Notes: a model not told the origin generated them from the sequence alone. A DNA stretch of 64,000 nt from Streptomyces sp. MNU76 (GCF_020982545.1 NZ_JAJKLK010000008.1:1-64000); one strand, 5' to 3'; counted from the first letter of the stretch, positions 16,993 through 25,804 are shown. Program-made: numbers and translations.

Positions 16993-17654
16993 GCGGGCCG
17001 CCGCGTCCGGGCATCGTGCGCCAGGCCCTCCAGCCTCGCCGCGGTACGTTCCCCGACGGGAAGGACCAGCACCCTGAGCAGCGTGGTGCTGACCGGCCTC
17101 CAGATCTCTCCCACGTCCAGCCATCCCCAGGAACGGAGCGCAGTGAGAGTCGGGCGATCAGACCGGTCCACCAAGGTTGCGCCGAGCGACGCCTGGTGAT
17201 CTGTCAGCAGCCGCTCCTGCAACCGGCGGGCCACGTGCTCGTCCTGCGGGTGCGGGCGGACCAGGATGTCGGTGATCGCGAAGACTCCGCCCGATGCGGT
17301 GAGTTGCTCGATGCTGCGCGGCAGTGCCCCGTCGAACCCCAGCCACCAGAGGCCGTCGCCGCGCACCGGGAAGCCCAAGGCGCATCCCACCAGGCCATCC
17401 GTTTCTGCGATCACCATGGCGAACCCCGGCCGGCGGATGTCGCCGGTGAGACGGTTCAGGAAGTCCTCGCGGCCGGGAGCACGGTAGGTCTCACGGGGAG
17501 ACGTCTCACGGGAGGCCACGTACAGATCCGCCAGTTCCCCGCCGAGGCCCTGCGCTTGCCAGCGGTTCACCCGACGCAACCGCACCGAGTGCAGTGCGGG
17601 CGACTCGCCGCCACTGGGCCCGTACGGCTGCCCCCGCATGGGCCGGGCCGTCAC
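16989..17654 (-). CDS. GNAT-family acetyltransferase-like protein
   Basis: 221 residues with a GNAT-type layout: VIAETDGLVGCALGFPV as central strands, then FAITDILVRPHPQDEHVARRLQERLL as the likely acetyl-CoA-binding region, where the canonical Q/RxxGxG/A is not well kept. Likely N-acetyltransferase or a ligand-sensing derivative. GTG start overlaps the upstream STAS stop, and its own stop overlaps the next start; both are GTGA. Confidence 0.75.
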   Translation of the reverse strand: MTARPMRGQPYGPSGGESPALHSVRLRRVNRWQAQGLGGELADLYVASRETSPRETYRAPGREDFLNRLTGDIRRPGFAMVIAETDGLVGCALGFPVRGDGLWWLGFDGALPRSIEQLTASGGVFAITDILVRPHPQDEHVARRLQERLLTDHQASLGATLVDRSDRPTLTALRSWGWLDVGEIWRPVSTTLLRVLVLPVGERTAARLEGLAHDARTRRPA

Positions 17655-18082
17655 TGCCCCTCGCCCGAGAGGACAGGCACAGGCGGATCATGCCGGTGCG
17701 GCGGAGCTTCGGCGGGCGGGTCTGGGGCCCCCGCGCCCGCGAGAGGAGGTGGCAGGGGCCCGAACGGCAGGCCAAGGAGCAGGAACCCGTAGCCGGTGAG
17801 GTTGAGTATCCGGCCCAGGCTTGGTGGCGGGTGGTGCAGTGCCAGGGTCCCGCCGGCCTCGGTGGTCTTGTGCGCGGCGTGGAGGAAGGCGTTGAGACCA
17901 CTGCAGTCGCAGAAGGTGACGGGGGTGAGGTCGACGTCGATGACGCGGATACCGTCGTCCAGACACCGCGCCAGTGCCGCGCGCACCAGTGGCGCCGATT
18001 CCAGGTCGATCTCACCGGCCAGGGTGATCAGTGCCCGGTGCCTTCGGGCACGGCGGTAGACGGTGAGCTGCGGAAGGGGCAT
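17651..18082 (-). CDS. STAS-domain anti-sigma factor antagonist
   Basis: 143 residues: a STAS domain with ITLAGEIDLESAPLVRAAL and VIDVDLTPVTFCDCSGLNAFLHA, where the Ser of DCSGL is the usual phosphorylation site. A Pro-rich tail follows. Known role: antagonist that releases a SigB-type sigma factor from its anti-sigma kinase. First gene of the STAS-GNAT-GAF-ANTAR-GAF-ANTAR unit. No SigB-type promoter was recognised. Confidence 0.85.
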   Translation of the reverse strand: MPLPQLTVYRRARRHRALITLAGEIDLESAPLVRAALARCLDDGIRVIDVDLTPVTFCDCSGLNAFLHAAHKTTEAGGTLALHHPPPSLGRILNLTGYGFLLLGLPFGPLPPPLAGAGAPDPPAEAPPHRHDPPVPVLSGEGQ

Positions 18083-18818
18083 TTGACGCCTCGGTTCGGA
18101 AGACCATGCGGCAGCGCACGCGTGACGCCGGGATTCCCGGCCTCTCGGTGTGCTGTCGGGAGGGGCGTACGTTCGGCGGAGGTGGAACAACGGTAGGTCC
18201 CACAGCCTGTGTGACAGGACAGCGGCCCCACCCAGTTCCCTCCAGGGATGCGCCGGGTGACGGACGATAGGTCCGTTCCTCGCAGCCATGTGTGTCGAGC
18301 AACGACAAGCCGCCGGGGTCTGGGACGCCTGCACAGCAGCATAGTCCTTCACTCGGTCCGGTGGACGGCCGGAAGCCGCCCATTCCCCAGGATGTGGACG
18401 GTGCCGAAAGCGGTGGTCCGCATATCCGCACTGTGAGGTACGGGCGAGTGCGGCACGAGAGTGCTGGGGCGGCGGCCGAGAGAGGACGTGGCGATGCCGT
18501 GTGCCGTCAACTGGCGGCAGACCTGTCAGCGCCCGTGATCTTTTCGCCGTCCGCCTCGCCTTGGAGGGCTTGGCCACCGGGCGCGCCTTGAGTCACTTCG
18601 CCCGCTTGGTCCACCAGCGTCTCAACCTCCCCGGGCGCGAGGCATGGGCGGGGAACAGGTCGCCCCAGATGGTCTGGGGCGGCCAGGCCGCCGCACTCGG
18701 GAGGTTTCATGCGCGGACCCGGCGTCACCGGGAGCGCAGGGGCGCTCTTTGGGGCAGGCAGCGTCAGCCGATTGCCTTCGAGCCTTCGCGACTGCGTCGA
18801 GCCATGCCCGATCCTCTG
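18083..18818. other. Long gap upstream of the STAS operon
   Basis: 736 bp without a convincing gene. It should carry the STAS operon promoter. The only clear signal is a 15-bp palindrome GCCGGGA-T-TCCCGGC at 18127-18141, 45 bp before the STAS start, a possible operator. The right part is probably remnant of the adjacent insertion sequence. Confidence 0.45.
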
Positions 18819-18935
18819 TGGCGCGGCGACCGCCTTCATCGCGGCCCACTCGGTCGGGTAATTCGGGCGGACCTCCGCGACCATGCGCCCCGCACGCTCA
18901 CGAAGCTCAGCAGGATAGGGGGACGGACGTGCCAT
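18819..18935 (-). mobile_element. IS3-type OrfA N-terminal relic
   Basis: From the ATG ending at 18935 the sequence reads MARPSPYPAELRERAGRM, VAEVRPNYPTEWAAMKAVA, the standard beginning of an IS3-family OrfA (HTH) protein in actinobacteria. After about 39 codons the similarity stops, and no OrfB follows. A truncated remnant. Confidence 0.65.
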
Positions 18936-18982
18936 GACTCGATCCTCTCAGGGAATCGAGCCTCCATCAGACCCGGAGCGAT

Positions 18983-19361
18983 TCACTGACCGTGCAGGGC
19001 GGTCCACAGGTGGACGCCCAAGTCCTGCGCTTCCGCCCGACGCCCGGGGACCACTTCGGCGAGGTAGGCGTCAGTCGTGTCGGTCCATGCCTGGAGCACG
19101 GTGGTGACGGGGTGGTCGGTGGTCGGTCGGGCTCGTACTCCAGGCTGAACATCAGCCGGTAGCGGCGGGGCTTGTCGATGGCGAATCTGCGATAGGCGGT
19201 GACGGTGGCCCGCACGCGTTCCCACGGGTCCGAGCCCGCGGCGGCGGCCGACCCGCCGGCCTCGCTCATCACGACGGCCAGTGCGTGGTAGGTGACGTCG
19301 AGCTGTGGTCACCAGTTCGGCCTTGTGAAGTGCCGGTAGACGCTGGGCGCGGAAATGCCCA
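18983..19361 (-). pseudogene. TetR-family regulator relic
   Basis: Pieces of a TetR regulator lie in three frames: GISAPSVYRHF (end of the HTH), LDVTYHALAVVMSEAGG with WERVRATVTAYRRFAIDKPRRYRLMF, and ATT-repeat-free tail VLQAWTDTTDAYLAEVVPG. At least three frameshifts and no N-terminus, because the HTH joins directly to an aminotransferase remnant. Not functional. Confidence 0.65.
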
Positions 19362-19515
19362 CCCGATATGCCTTGGACAGGCCGTTGAACGTCAGGCACA
19401 GCAGGTCCGGGGAGAGGGGGGGCGGTGCAGGTGTGGACCCGGCCGTCGTAGAGGATCTTGTCGTAGATCTCGTCCGAGCGGATGAGGAGCTGGTGGCGCC
19501 GGACAAGAGCTGGAT
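19362..19515 (-). pseudogene. PLP aminotransferase internal relic
   Basis: LIRSDEIYDKILYDGRVHTCTA and, one frame over, LCLTFNGLSKAYRV are the PLP-Asp/Tyr and PLP-Lys regions of an AlaA-type alanine aminotransferase. Only about 50 codons remain, frameshifted, and they run straight into the TetR relic. Confidence 0.65.
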
Positions 19516-19580
19516 GAACCGGGCGAACGGCCTCGGCGACGACCGTCGGGACAGACGCCGGGGCCGGATATTCTGACGGG

Positions 19581-19937
19581 GTGATCGAGAATCTTCCCCC
19601 CTGCCCCAAGTGCTCCTGCGAGTACACCTACGAGATGAACGCCCTCGTGGTGTGCCCGGAGTGCGCCCACGAATGGGATCCCGCCGACGGCAGCACCGAG
19701 GGCGGCGCCGCCGGGGTGCGGGTCGTGAAGGACGCTGTGGGCAATGTGCTGCAGGACGGCGACAGCGTGGTCGTCGTCAAGGCGCTCAAGGTCAAGGGGA
19801 GTCCTTCGGGGATCAAGGCCGGCACCAAGGTGCGCAGCATCCGGCTGGTCGACGGGGTCGACGGCCACGACATCGACTGCAAGATCGACGGGTTCGGCGC
19901 GATGCAGCTCAAGTCCAGCGTGGTCAAGAAAGCCTGA
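19581..19937 (+). CDS. yjdM: YjdM/PhnA-family zinc-ribbon protein
   Basis: 118 residues from GTG: N-terminal zinc ribbon (CPKCSCEYTYE, then CPECAHEW) and the conserved PhnA/YjdM barrel (VKDAVGNVLQDGDSVVVVKALKVKG, LVDGVDGHDIDCKIDGFG). Full length. Family role is uncertain despite the historical 'alkylphosphonate' name. Confidence 0.92.
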   Translation: MIENLPPCPKCSCEYTYEMNALVVCPECAHEWDPADGSTEGGAAGVRVVKDAVGNVLQDGDSVVVVKALKVKGSPSGIKAGTKVRSIRLVDGVDGHDIDCKIDGFGAMQLKSSVVKKA

Positions 19938-20043
19938 ACTCTGACTGGCGAGGGGGTCGGCCCCACTCGCCGACCGCCAGCCGCCCCCGCCGCCTGGCAT
20001 GCCGTGTGCCATAGGACAATCGCCCAGGCCGTAACGGGATGCT

Positions 20044-20065
20044 GAATTGCAAAATTATGCAATTC
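20044..20065. promoter_or_regulatory. ArsR-type operator, copy 1
   Basis: Perfect 7-bp inverted repeat GAATTGC-N8-GCAATTC, strikingly AT-rich. Its core TTGC-N8-GCAA has the same spacing as the palindrome before the paralogous ArsR gene (24565-24580). Likely autoregulatory site; binding is inferred. Confidence 0.7.
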
Positions 20066-20159
20066 ATTAGATGCTGTGATGGCTGTGTCCGTCGCCGGTA
20101 GCCGCGGGCACAGCCTTTATGTCTGCTCCGGGTGGCGCTGTCGGGAAGTCGAGGAATCC

Positions 20160-20501
20160 GTGTCCGTTCCGCTGTATCAGGCCAAGGCAGAGTTCTTCCG
20201 GATGCTGGGGCATCCCGTACGGATACGGGTGCTGGAGCTGCTGCAGGACGGGCCGATGCCGGTACGGGACCTGCTCGCGGAGATCGAGGTGGAGCCCTCC
20301 AGCCTCTCGCAGCAGCTGGCGGTGTTGCGCCGCTCGGGCATCGTCAGCTCCAGGCGTGACGGCTCGACGGTGGTGTACGCGCTGGCGAGCGGGGACGTCG
20401 CGGACCTGATGGGGGCCGCGCGCCGGATCCTGACCGAGTTGCTCACCGGGCAGAACGAACTGCTGGCCGAGCTGCGGGAAACCGAGGCCGTCGCGCGATG
20501 A
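20160..20501 (+). CDS. ArsR-family repressor of the SulP operon
   Basis: 113 residues with an ArsR winged helix: RMLGHPVRIRVLELL, PSSLSQQLAVLRRSGIV as recognition helix, RRDGSTVVYAL as wing. No metal-binding ELCVCDL motif. The GTG at 20160 with GAGG 5 nt upstream matches the start of its paralogue at 24752 (same xxPLYQxKAEFF opening). Stop overlaps the transporter ATG. Resembles M. tuberculosis Rv0081. Confidence 0.9.
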   Translation: MSVPLYQAKAEFFRMLGHPVRIRVLELLQDGPMPVRDLLAEIEVEPSSLSQQLAVLRRSGIVSSRRDGSTVVYALASGDVADLMGAARRILTELLTGQNELLAELRETEAVAR

Positions 20502-22222
20502 GGATCTCCTTTGGCAGGGTCGCTGCCCGGTTCACTGCACTGCTGCCCAGCCGCACCGATCTGGCGGAGATACGCCGGGATCCGCGCCGGGACCTGCTGG
20601 CCGGCCTCACCGTGGCGATCGTCGCGCTGCCGCTCGCGCTCGGCTTCGGCGTCTCCTCCGGGCTCGGCGCCGAGGCGGGGCTGGCGACCGCCGTCGTCGC
20701 CGGTGCGCTCGCCGCGATCTTCGGCGGTTCGAATCTGCAGGTGTCCGGGCCGACCGGCGCGATGACGGTGGTCCTGGTACCGATCGTCGCCGAGTACGGG
20801 CCGGGCGGGGTGCTGACCGTCGGGCTGATGGCCGGCGTCATGCTCGTCACGCTCGCGGTGCTCAAGGCCGGCAAGTACATGCAGTACGTGCCCGCCCCGG
20901 TCGTGGAGGGTTTCACGCTCGGCATCGCCTGCGTCATCGGACTGCAGCAGATCCCGAACGCCCTCGGTGTACCCAAGCCCGAGGGGGACCGCGTCCTCGT
21001 GGTGACCTGGCACGCGCTGGAGGAGTCCGCGCAGAATCCGAACTGGACCGCCGCCGCCTTCGCCCTGGCGGTCGCCGCCATCATGCTCATCGGGGCCCGC
21101 CTGCGGCCCACAATCCCCTTCTCCATCCTCGCCGTGATCGCGGCGACGATCGTGGCCCAGGTCGCCGGCCTGGATGCGGCCAAGCCGATCGGTGACCTGC
21201 CGTCCGGCCTGCCCGCCCCGTCGCTGGCCTTCCTCGACCTCGGTTCGCCCGGTTCGCTGCTGGCCCCGGCGGTCGCGGTGGCGGCGCTGGCCGCGCTGGA
21301 GTCGCTGCTGTCGGCCTCGGTGGCCGATGGCATGACGGTCGGGCAGAAGCACGACCCGGACCGGGAACTCTTCGGCCAGGGGCTGGCCAACATTGCCTCC
21401 CCGCTGTTCGGCGGCGTGCCCGCGACCGGCGCGATCGCCCGGACCGCGGTCAACGTACGCACCGGCGGGAGCTCGCGGCTGGCCTCCCTCGTCCACGCCG
21501 CGGTCCTCGCGGTGATCGTCTTCGCGGCGGCGCCGCTTGTCTCCAGGATTCCGCTGGCGGCGCTGGCCGGCGTGCTGCTGGCCACCGCGATCCGCATGGT
21601 CGAGGTCGGCTCGCTCAAGGCGATGGCGAAGGCGACCCGTTCCGATGCGCTGATCCTCGTGCTGACCGCTGTCGCGACGCTCGTCCTCGACCTCGTGTAC
21701 GCGGTGATCATCGGCCTGGTGGTCGCGGGCGCCCTCGCCCTGCGCGCGGTCGCCAAGCAGGCCCGCCTCGAAGAGGTCCCCCTCGACCGCGGTGACCACA
21801 GCGCCGAGGAGCACGCGCTGCTGGCCGAGCACATCGTGGCGTACCGGATCGACGGTCCGCTGTTCTTCGCCGCCGCTCACCGCTTCCTGCTGGAGCTGGC
21901 CGAGGTGGCCGACGTCCGCGTGATCATCCTGCGCATGTCGAGGGTGACGACCATCGACGCCACCGGCGCCCTGGTCCTCAAGGACGTGGTGGAGAAGCTG
22001 AACCGGCGCGGCGTCGTCGTGATGACCTCCGGGATACGGGCCGGCCAGCGCCAGGTCCTGGATTCCGTCGGCGCGCTGGAGCTGCTGTGCCTGGAGGGGC
22101 GCGAGTTCGCCACCACGCCGGACGCGATCCAGGGCGCCCGCACCCACCTGGAGTGCGCCGGTGTGATGCCGCCGCTGCCCGCCCAGAAGTCCCGGCCCGT
22201 CAGCGAGGAAACCGTCGGATGA
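20498..22222 (+). CDS. SulP/SLC26 anion transporter with STAS domain
   Basis: 574 residues: a SulP membrane domain (about 30-420) opening with RDLLAGLTVAIVALPLALGFGVSSG and the LQVSGPTGAMTVV motif, and a C-terminal STAS domain (about 440-545; VIILRMSRVTTIDATGALVL). SulP proteins move sulfate, bicarbonate or other anions. Next to a formate-hydrogenlyase-like locus, bicarbonate or formate is a reasonable guess, unproven. Coupled to ArsR and to the next gene by ATGA overlaps. Confidence 0.93.
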   Translation: MRISFGRVAARFTALLPSRTDLAEIRRDPRRDLLAGLTVAIVALPLALGFGVSSGLGAEAGLATAVVAGALAAIFGGSNLQVSGPTGAMTVVLVPIVAEYGPGGVLTVGLMAGVMLVTLAVLKAGKYMQYVPAPVVEGFTLGIACVIGLQQIPNALGVPKPEGDRVLVVTWHALEESAQNPNWTAAAFALAVAAIMLIGARLRPTIPFSILAVIAATIVAQVAGLDAAKPIGDLPSGLPAPSLAFLDLGSPGSLLAPAVAVAALAALESLLSASVADGMTVGQKHDPDRELFGQGLANIASPLFGGVPATGAIARTAVNVRTGGSSRLASLVHAAVLAVIVFAAAPLVSRIPLAALAGVLLATAIRMVEVGSLKAMAKATRSDALILVLTAVATLVLDLVYAVIIGLVVAGALALRAVAKQARLEEVPLDRGDHSAEEHALLAEHIVAYRIDGPLFFAAAHRFLLELAEVADVRVIILRMSRVTTIDATGALVLKDVVEKLNRRGVVVMTSGIRAGQRQVLDSVGALELLCLEGREFATTPDAIQGARTHLECAGVMPPLPAQKSRPVSEETVG

Positions 22223-22626
22223 GCACCGCGCCCGCATCGTTGCGCATGGTCGAGGTCTCCGGGGCTGAGGCCCTGTGGCTGCTGGAGGGCAGCACGCTGG
22301 GGCGGCTGGTGTACACGCAGCGGGACCAGACGGTCATCCGGCCAGGTCGGCACACCTGGGAGTACGGCCGCCTGGTGGTGCGCACGCCCGCGCCGGCCGC
22401 CGCGGTGCCGTCCACCGCGACGTACCACGTGGACGAGCTCCGCACGGCGACCGGCACCGGCTGGACGGTCACCGTCGCCGGACCCGTCGACGTGATCACC
22501 GACCCCGACGAGGCCGCCCACTACCAGCGCACCCTGGCCGGCTGGAGCCACGGCCCGCACGACACGCTGCTGCGCCTGCACCCCAAGACCGTGACCGGGT
22601 TCCGCCTCGCCCGCGCGGAGACGTGA
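22219..22626 (+). CDS. Pyridoxamine 5'-phosphate oxidase-family (PPOX) protein
   Basis: 135 residues of the split-barrel flavin/F420-binding fold: ALWLLEGSTLGRLVYTQRDQ, then HTWEYGRLVVRT and GWTVTVAGPVDVITD. Family members bind FMN or F420. M. tuberculosis has a PPOX gene (Rv0080) beside Rv0081-0087, an interesting parallel. Part of the ArsR-SulP operon through ATGA/TGATG overlaps. Confidence 0.82.
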   Translation: MSTAPASLRMVEVSGAEALWLLEGSTLGRLVYTQRDQTVIRPGRHTWEYGRLVVRTPAPAAAVPSTATYHVDELRTATGTGWTVTVAGPVDVITDPDEAAHYQRTLAGWSHGPHDTLLRLHPKTVTGFRLARAET

Positions 22627-23054
22627 TGAGCACCCGGCTGGAAGCCCTGCCCCACCGGCACGTGCTGACCCTGCCGTCCATGCCGTCCGCGGTCCGCACG
22701 GCCCGTGAGACCGCCGAGCAGGCCCTGGTCGAGTGGGGCATCAACCCGCGCCACCCCACCATCGGCCCTGCTCTGCTGATCCTCAGCGAGCTGGTCACCA
22801 ACAGCGTCCGGCACGCCGCGGTCCTCTCCCCGCAGGTGACCGTCATCTACGCGGCGGGCAAGGACTGCCTTGCCTTCGCCGTGCACGACCGCCACCCCTA
22901 CCAGCCGGCACTGTACGGGGCGGTCACCGATGTCGGTGGTGGCGGCGGTCTGGCCACCGTCATGGAGCTCACCCTCGGCCTGAGCGGCACCGCGATCGTC
23001 CGCGGCGACGCCGACGGCAAGGGCAAGAGCATCTGGATCACCCTCCCCCTCTGA
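22626..23054 (+). CDS. GHKL ATPase, anti-sigma/RsbW-like
   Basis: 142 residues of the HATPase_c type with N-box ELVTNSVRHA (residues 55-64), AVHDRHPYQP and GGGLATVMEL as G-box regions. Such proteins in Streptomyces act as anti-sigma kinases or orphan regulators. The next gene encodes a STAS-like protein, a classic partner arrangement. Confidence 0.87.
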   Translation: MSTRLEALPHRHVLTLPSMPSAVRTARETAEQALVEWGINPRHPTIGPALLILSELVTNSVRHAAVLSPQVTVIYAAGKDCLAFAVHDRHPYQPALYGAVTDVGGGGGLATVMELTLGLSGTAIVRGDADGKGKSIWITLPL

Positions 23055-23090
23055 AGCACACAGGCCTACCGCGCAAGGAAGTTGACGACG

Positions 23091-23504
23091 ATGACCATCG
23101 AGTGGCGCTACACCGTCGAGCAGGACCTCGGCGTCCTGTCCGTCTCCGGATACCTGGGCCCGGACGCCGTCCATCGCTTTGCCGGTGCCATCGGCTGGGT
23201 AGTGGGACGTGGGAGTGGTCCGGTCATCGTCGACCTCACCGAACTGCGCAGCTGGTCGACCGAGGGGCAGGTGGCGATCACCGAGGCCGCGCGCAGTCTC
23301 GCGGCGGCGGGCCGGAGTCTGGAACTGGCCGCGATTCCCGCCGACGGCTCTCTCGTGCCCGTGGGGGACTGCCCGCCCATTCCCGTGCACGCCGACCTGG
23401 CCGGCGCGCACGCGGCCCACAGCACCCGGCATGGTGAGCCGCCTCAGGGCCGGCACGAGTGGCGCACGACCGGGTGGCCGACGGCAGACCACGCGGCAGA
23501 GTGA
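23091..23504 (+). CDS. STAS-like domain protein
   Basis: 137 residues from the ATG at 23091 (AAGGAAG 9 nt upstream). The first 95 residues have the STAS pattern: LGVLSVSGYLGPDAVHRFAGAI, VIVDLTELRSWSTEGQVAI. The tail is Pro/His-rich and looks disordered. Likely partner of the upstream ATPase. The usual DSxG phosphosite reads STEG. Confidence 0.72.
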   Translation: MTIEWRYTVEQDLGVLSVSGYLGPDAVHRFAGAIGWVVGRGSGPVIVDLTELRSWSTEGQVAITEAARSLAAAGRSLELAAIPADGSLVPVGDCPPIPVHADLAGAHAAHSTRHGEPPQGRHEWRTTGWPTADHAAE

Positions 23505-23515
23505 GCCCACCGGGT

Positions 23516-24305
23516 TCAGCCGGGGGCGAAGGCGCCGTCGCCGCCCCGTACGGGTACGACGGTGCAGATGTCCTCCTCCGTGGCGATGGCCACGTCGTCG
23601 GCGAAGCCCGTCGCGGCCAGCTCCCGGCCGGACGTACTGACGGCGACCGCGGGCGTGAGGTCGGCGGTGCCCTCGTAGGCCGCTTTCGCCGCGGCCGACT
23701 CGGCGGACAGTGGTCCCGCGCCCTGGGAGTGCAGGTCGCAGATGAGGGCGCCGACGCCGAGCAGGTCCTCCAGCGCGGGGCGCAGGCTGCCGTCCGGCCA
23801 TCGCTCGCCCGCCGCGATCACGGCAACGGGACGCTCGGGGGTGCCGTAGCCGTGGGTGGTGAGCCAGCTGCCGACCACGGAGATGTTGCGCAGACAGGCG
23901 GCGACCACCTGCACCCCCGGTGGTGCGGCGGCCGCGATGGCAGCGCCGTTCGGGGACGGCAGCACCAGACGCGCGACGAACGGGGCGGGGCGCAGATGGG
24001 CCGGAGACAGAGACCAGGGAGTGTCGGGCGTGACGGCGCTGCGCGCGACGGCCCGCCGCGCACCGGACTGCCGGGCGCAGACGGCGGCGGCCTTCTGCGC
24101 AGCGGTCCGCTCGGACGGGGCGGGGGACCTTCCGGCAGCCAGAACGGGAGGACCTGGATGCCCTGCGCGACGGCGACGCTCACCGCCGTGGTGAAGGACA
24201 GTACGTCGACGATGACCAGGCAGGCAGCCTCCCGGGCGAGGCGGCCCGCTGCGGCAGGTCCCCACTCGAAGCGGGTCCCGTTGCCGGACTGGACGGCTCA
24301 GTCAC
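23516..24305 (-). pseudogene. comB: Frameshifted 2-phosphosulfolactate phosphatase-like (ComB) gene
   Basis: A ComB-family protein split over frames: FEWGPAAAGRLAREA, CLVIVDVLSFTTAVSVAVAQG in one, and SLSPAHLRPAPF, LVLPSPNGAAIAAAA, VIAAGERWPDGSLRPALEDLLG in another, with a shift near 24125. A second indel near the start separates the GTG at 24305 from the body. ComB enzymes hydrolyse 2-phosphosulfolactate; Streptomyces homologues may differ. The essential core is there but not in one frame. Confidence 0.7.
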
Positions 24306-24348
24306 CCATGCCCCTCCCCTTTTCGCGGATCCGTGTGCCGTGCGCGGG

Positions 24349-24537
24349 TCAGCTCCGGTTGTCGCCGTCCGGCGTGGACGCGGTGGACCGGCCGCCGAAG
24401 GACAGCCGCATCATGTGGGAGTGCCCGCACCGGGGGCAGGAACCGTCCGGGCCGACGGCGATGGGCCGGCACTTGAGGCGGCATGCGGGGCACTTGTACC
24501 AGGCGACGCTCGCGCCGCGCAGCGGAATGATTCTCAC
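24349..24537 (-). CDS. Small zinc-ribbon protein
   Basis: 62 residues from a GTG with GGAGGG 5 nt upstream. Two Cys knuckles (CPAC and CPRC, 19 residues apart) suggest a zinc ribbon. Divergent from the second ArsR gene and close to its palindrome, so probably under the same control. Function unknown. Confidence 0.72.
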   Translation of the reverse strand: MRIIPLRGASVAWYKCPACRLKCRPIAVGPDGSCPRCGHSHMMRLSFGGRSTASTPDGDNRS

Positions 24538-24564
24538 GCAACCCTCCTCACGCAACGTATGGAC

Positions 24565-24580
24565 TTGCTAATCTTAGCAA
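24565..24580. promoter_or_regulatory. ArsR-type operator, copy 2
   Basis: A near-perfect palindrome TTGCTAA-TC-TTAGCAA between the divergent zinc-ribbon and ArsR genes. It shares the TTGC-N8-GCAA core and exact spacing with 20047-20062. Confidence 0.7.
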
Positions 24581-24751
24581 TTGTTGAGGTCGTCACCGCT
24601 GGTTTCGGGCGGCTCCGTTCTCGTGCGCGGATTCGGCGTGGCCGTCGCCGCACGCGAGGATGGGGTCCATGTGTTTGACGTGTAGGTGGATGCGATGCGC
24701 CGAGGATCGGCCGGTGCGGCCGCGCTGCAGTACCGGGGAGGCGACGGCACG

Positions 24752-25102
24752 ATGAGCACGCCGCTGTACCAACTGAAGGCCGAGTTCTTCAAGACGCTGG
24801 GGCATCCGGCGCGCATCCGGGTGCTGGAGCTGCTGAGCGAGCGCGAGCACGCGGTGGCGGAGATGCTGCCCGTGGTGGGGATCGAGCCGGCGCACCTGTC
24901 GCAGCAGCTCGCGGTGCTGCGGCGGGCGAATCTGGTGGTGACCCGCAAGGAGGGCTCGACCGTGTACTACTCGCTGACCAGCCCGCATATCGCCGAGCTG
25001 CTCGGGGTCGCCCGCACCATCCTGTCCGGCGTGCTCACGGGGCAGGCCGAACTGCTGGCCGACCTGCAGGCGGCCCAGGCGGAGGCGAAACCACCGTCGT
25101 AG
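24752..25102 (+). CDS. ArsR-family regulator, Rv0081-like
   Basis: 116 residues, paralogue of the ArsR at 20160 (shared PLYQ-KAEFF, LGHP-RIRVLELL, LSQQLAVLRR, EGSTVYYSL wing). No metal-binding Cys pair. It precedes a gene set in the order of M. tuberculosis Rv0082-0087, and Rv0081 is the ArsR-type hypoxia hub regulator there. An upstream ATG at 24686 is less likely. Probably controls itself, the zinc-ribbon gene and the membrane complex. Confidence 0.9.
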   Translation: MSTPLYQLKAEFFKTLGHPARIRVLELLSEREHAVAEMLPVVGIEPAHLSQQLAVLRRANLVVTRKEGSTVYYSLTSPHIAELLGVARTILSGVLTGQAELLADLQAAQAEAKPPS

Positions 25103-25213
25103 CGACGGCCCTCGATCGGTGGCCGCCTTCTGGGAGTTGACAGCGCTCCGTGGTGCGGGAGGCGGCCACCTTCGTCCCGCGGATCCCGGTCCATGGGATA
25201 CGTCCTCACTTGA

Positions 25214-25236
25214 GCAAACGACGCAAAATCGGCAAA
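25214..25236. promoter_or_regulatory. Three GCAAA direct repeats at 9-bp spacing
   Basis: GCAAA occurs at 25214, 25223 and 25232, about 90 bp before the first gene of the membrane complex. The motif equals the ArsR half-site GCAA seen in both palindromes. A phased activator or ArsR site is inferred. Confidence 0.45.
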
Positions 25237-25325
25237 AAGTGGGAAAGTGGCGTAACTCCGGCCTGGGGAAAGCCTGTTAGCCACCTGCGAAGCAAGTCCT
25301 CACCAGCGACGGGAGAGGGGCGGTC

Positions 25326-25804
25326 ATGAGTCTGCTGCGCAAGATTCGCGATACCGGGCGGGTGGCCGAACCCGCCCCGCCCAGGCCGGAGGGCGAACGG
25401 CCGCCCGCGGCCGAGGAGTTCGCCGGATCGGTGCAGGTGCGCTGCGTGGACGCGGGCTCCTGCAACGGCTGCGAGATCGAGATCGTGGGTGCCTTCAACC
25501 CGGTCTACGACGCCGAACGCTACGGCGCCCGGCTGGTGGCCTCCCCCCGGCACGCGGACGTGGCCCTGGTGACCGGGCCGGTGACCAAGAACATGGCCGA
25601 GCCGCTGCGCCGCACGGTCGCCGCGATGGGCGAGCCGCGCCTGGTGGTCGCTGTCGGCGACTGCGCGATCAACTGCGGGGAGTTCGCGGGCGGGTACGGC
25701 GTCGAGGGCGCCGTCTGCGACGTCGTACCGGTGGATCTGACCGTGCCTGGCTGCCCGCCGGAGCCGGAGAAGATCATCGCTGCGCTGCGGAGGGTGACCG
25801 GGCG

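Noticed and set aside
20177..22237. 686-codon antisense frame over the SulP gene
   Set aside because: Composition-driven shadow; the sense frame matches SulP and STAS fully.
25103..25325. Possible riboswitch before the membrane-complex operon
   Set aside because: Short hairpins exist but no consensus core of a known riboswitch class was recognised.
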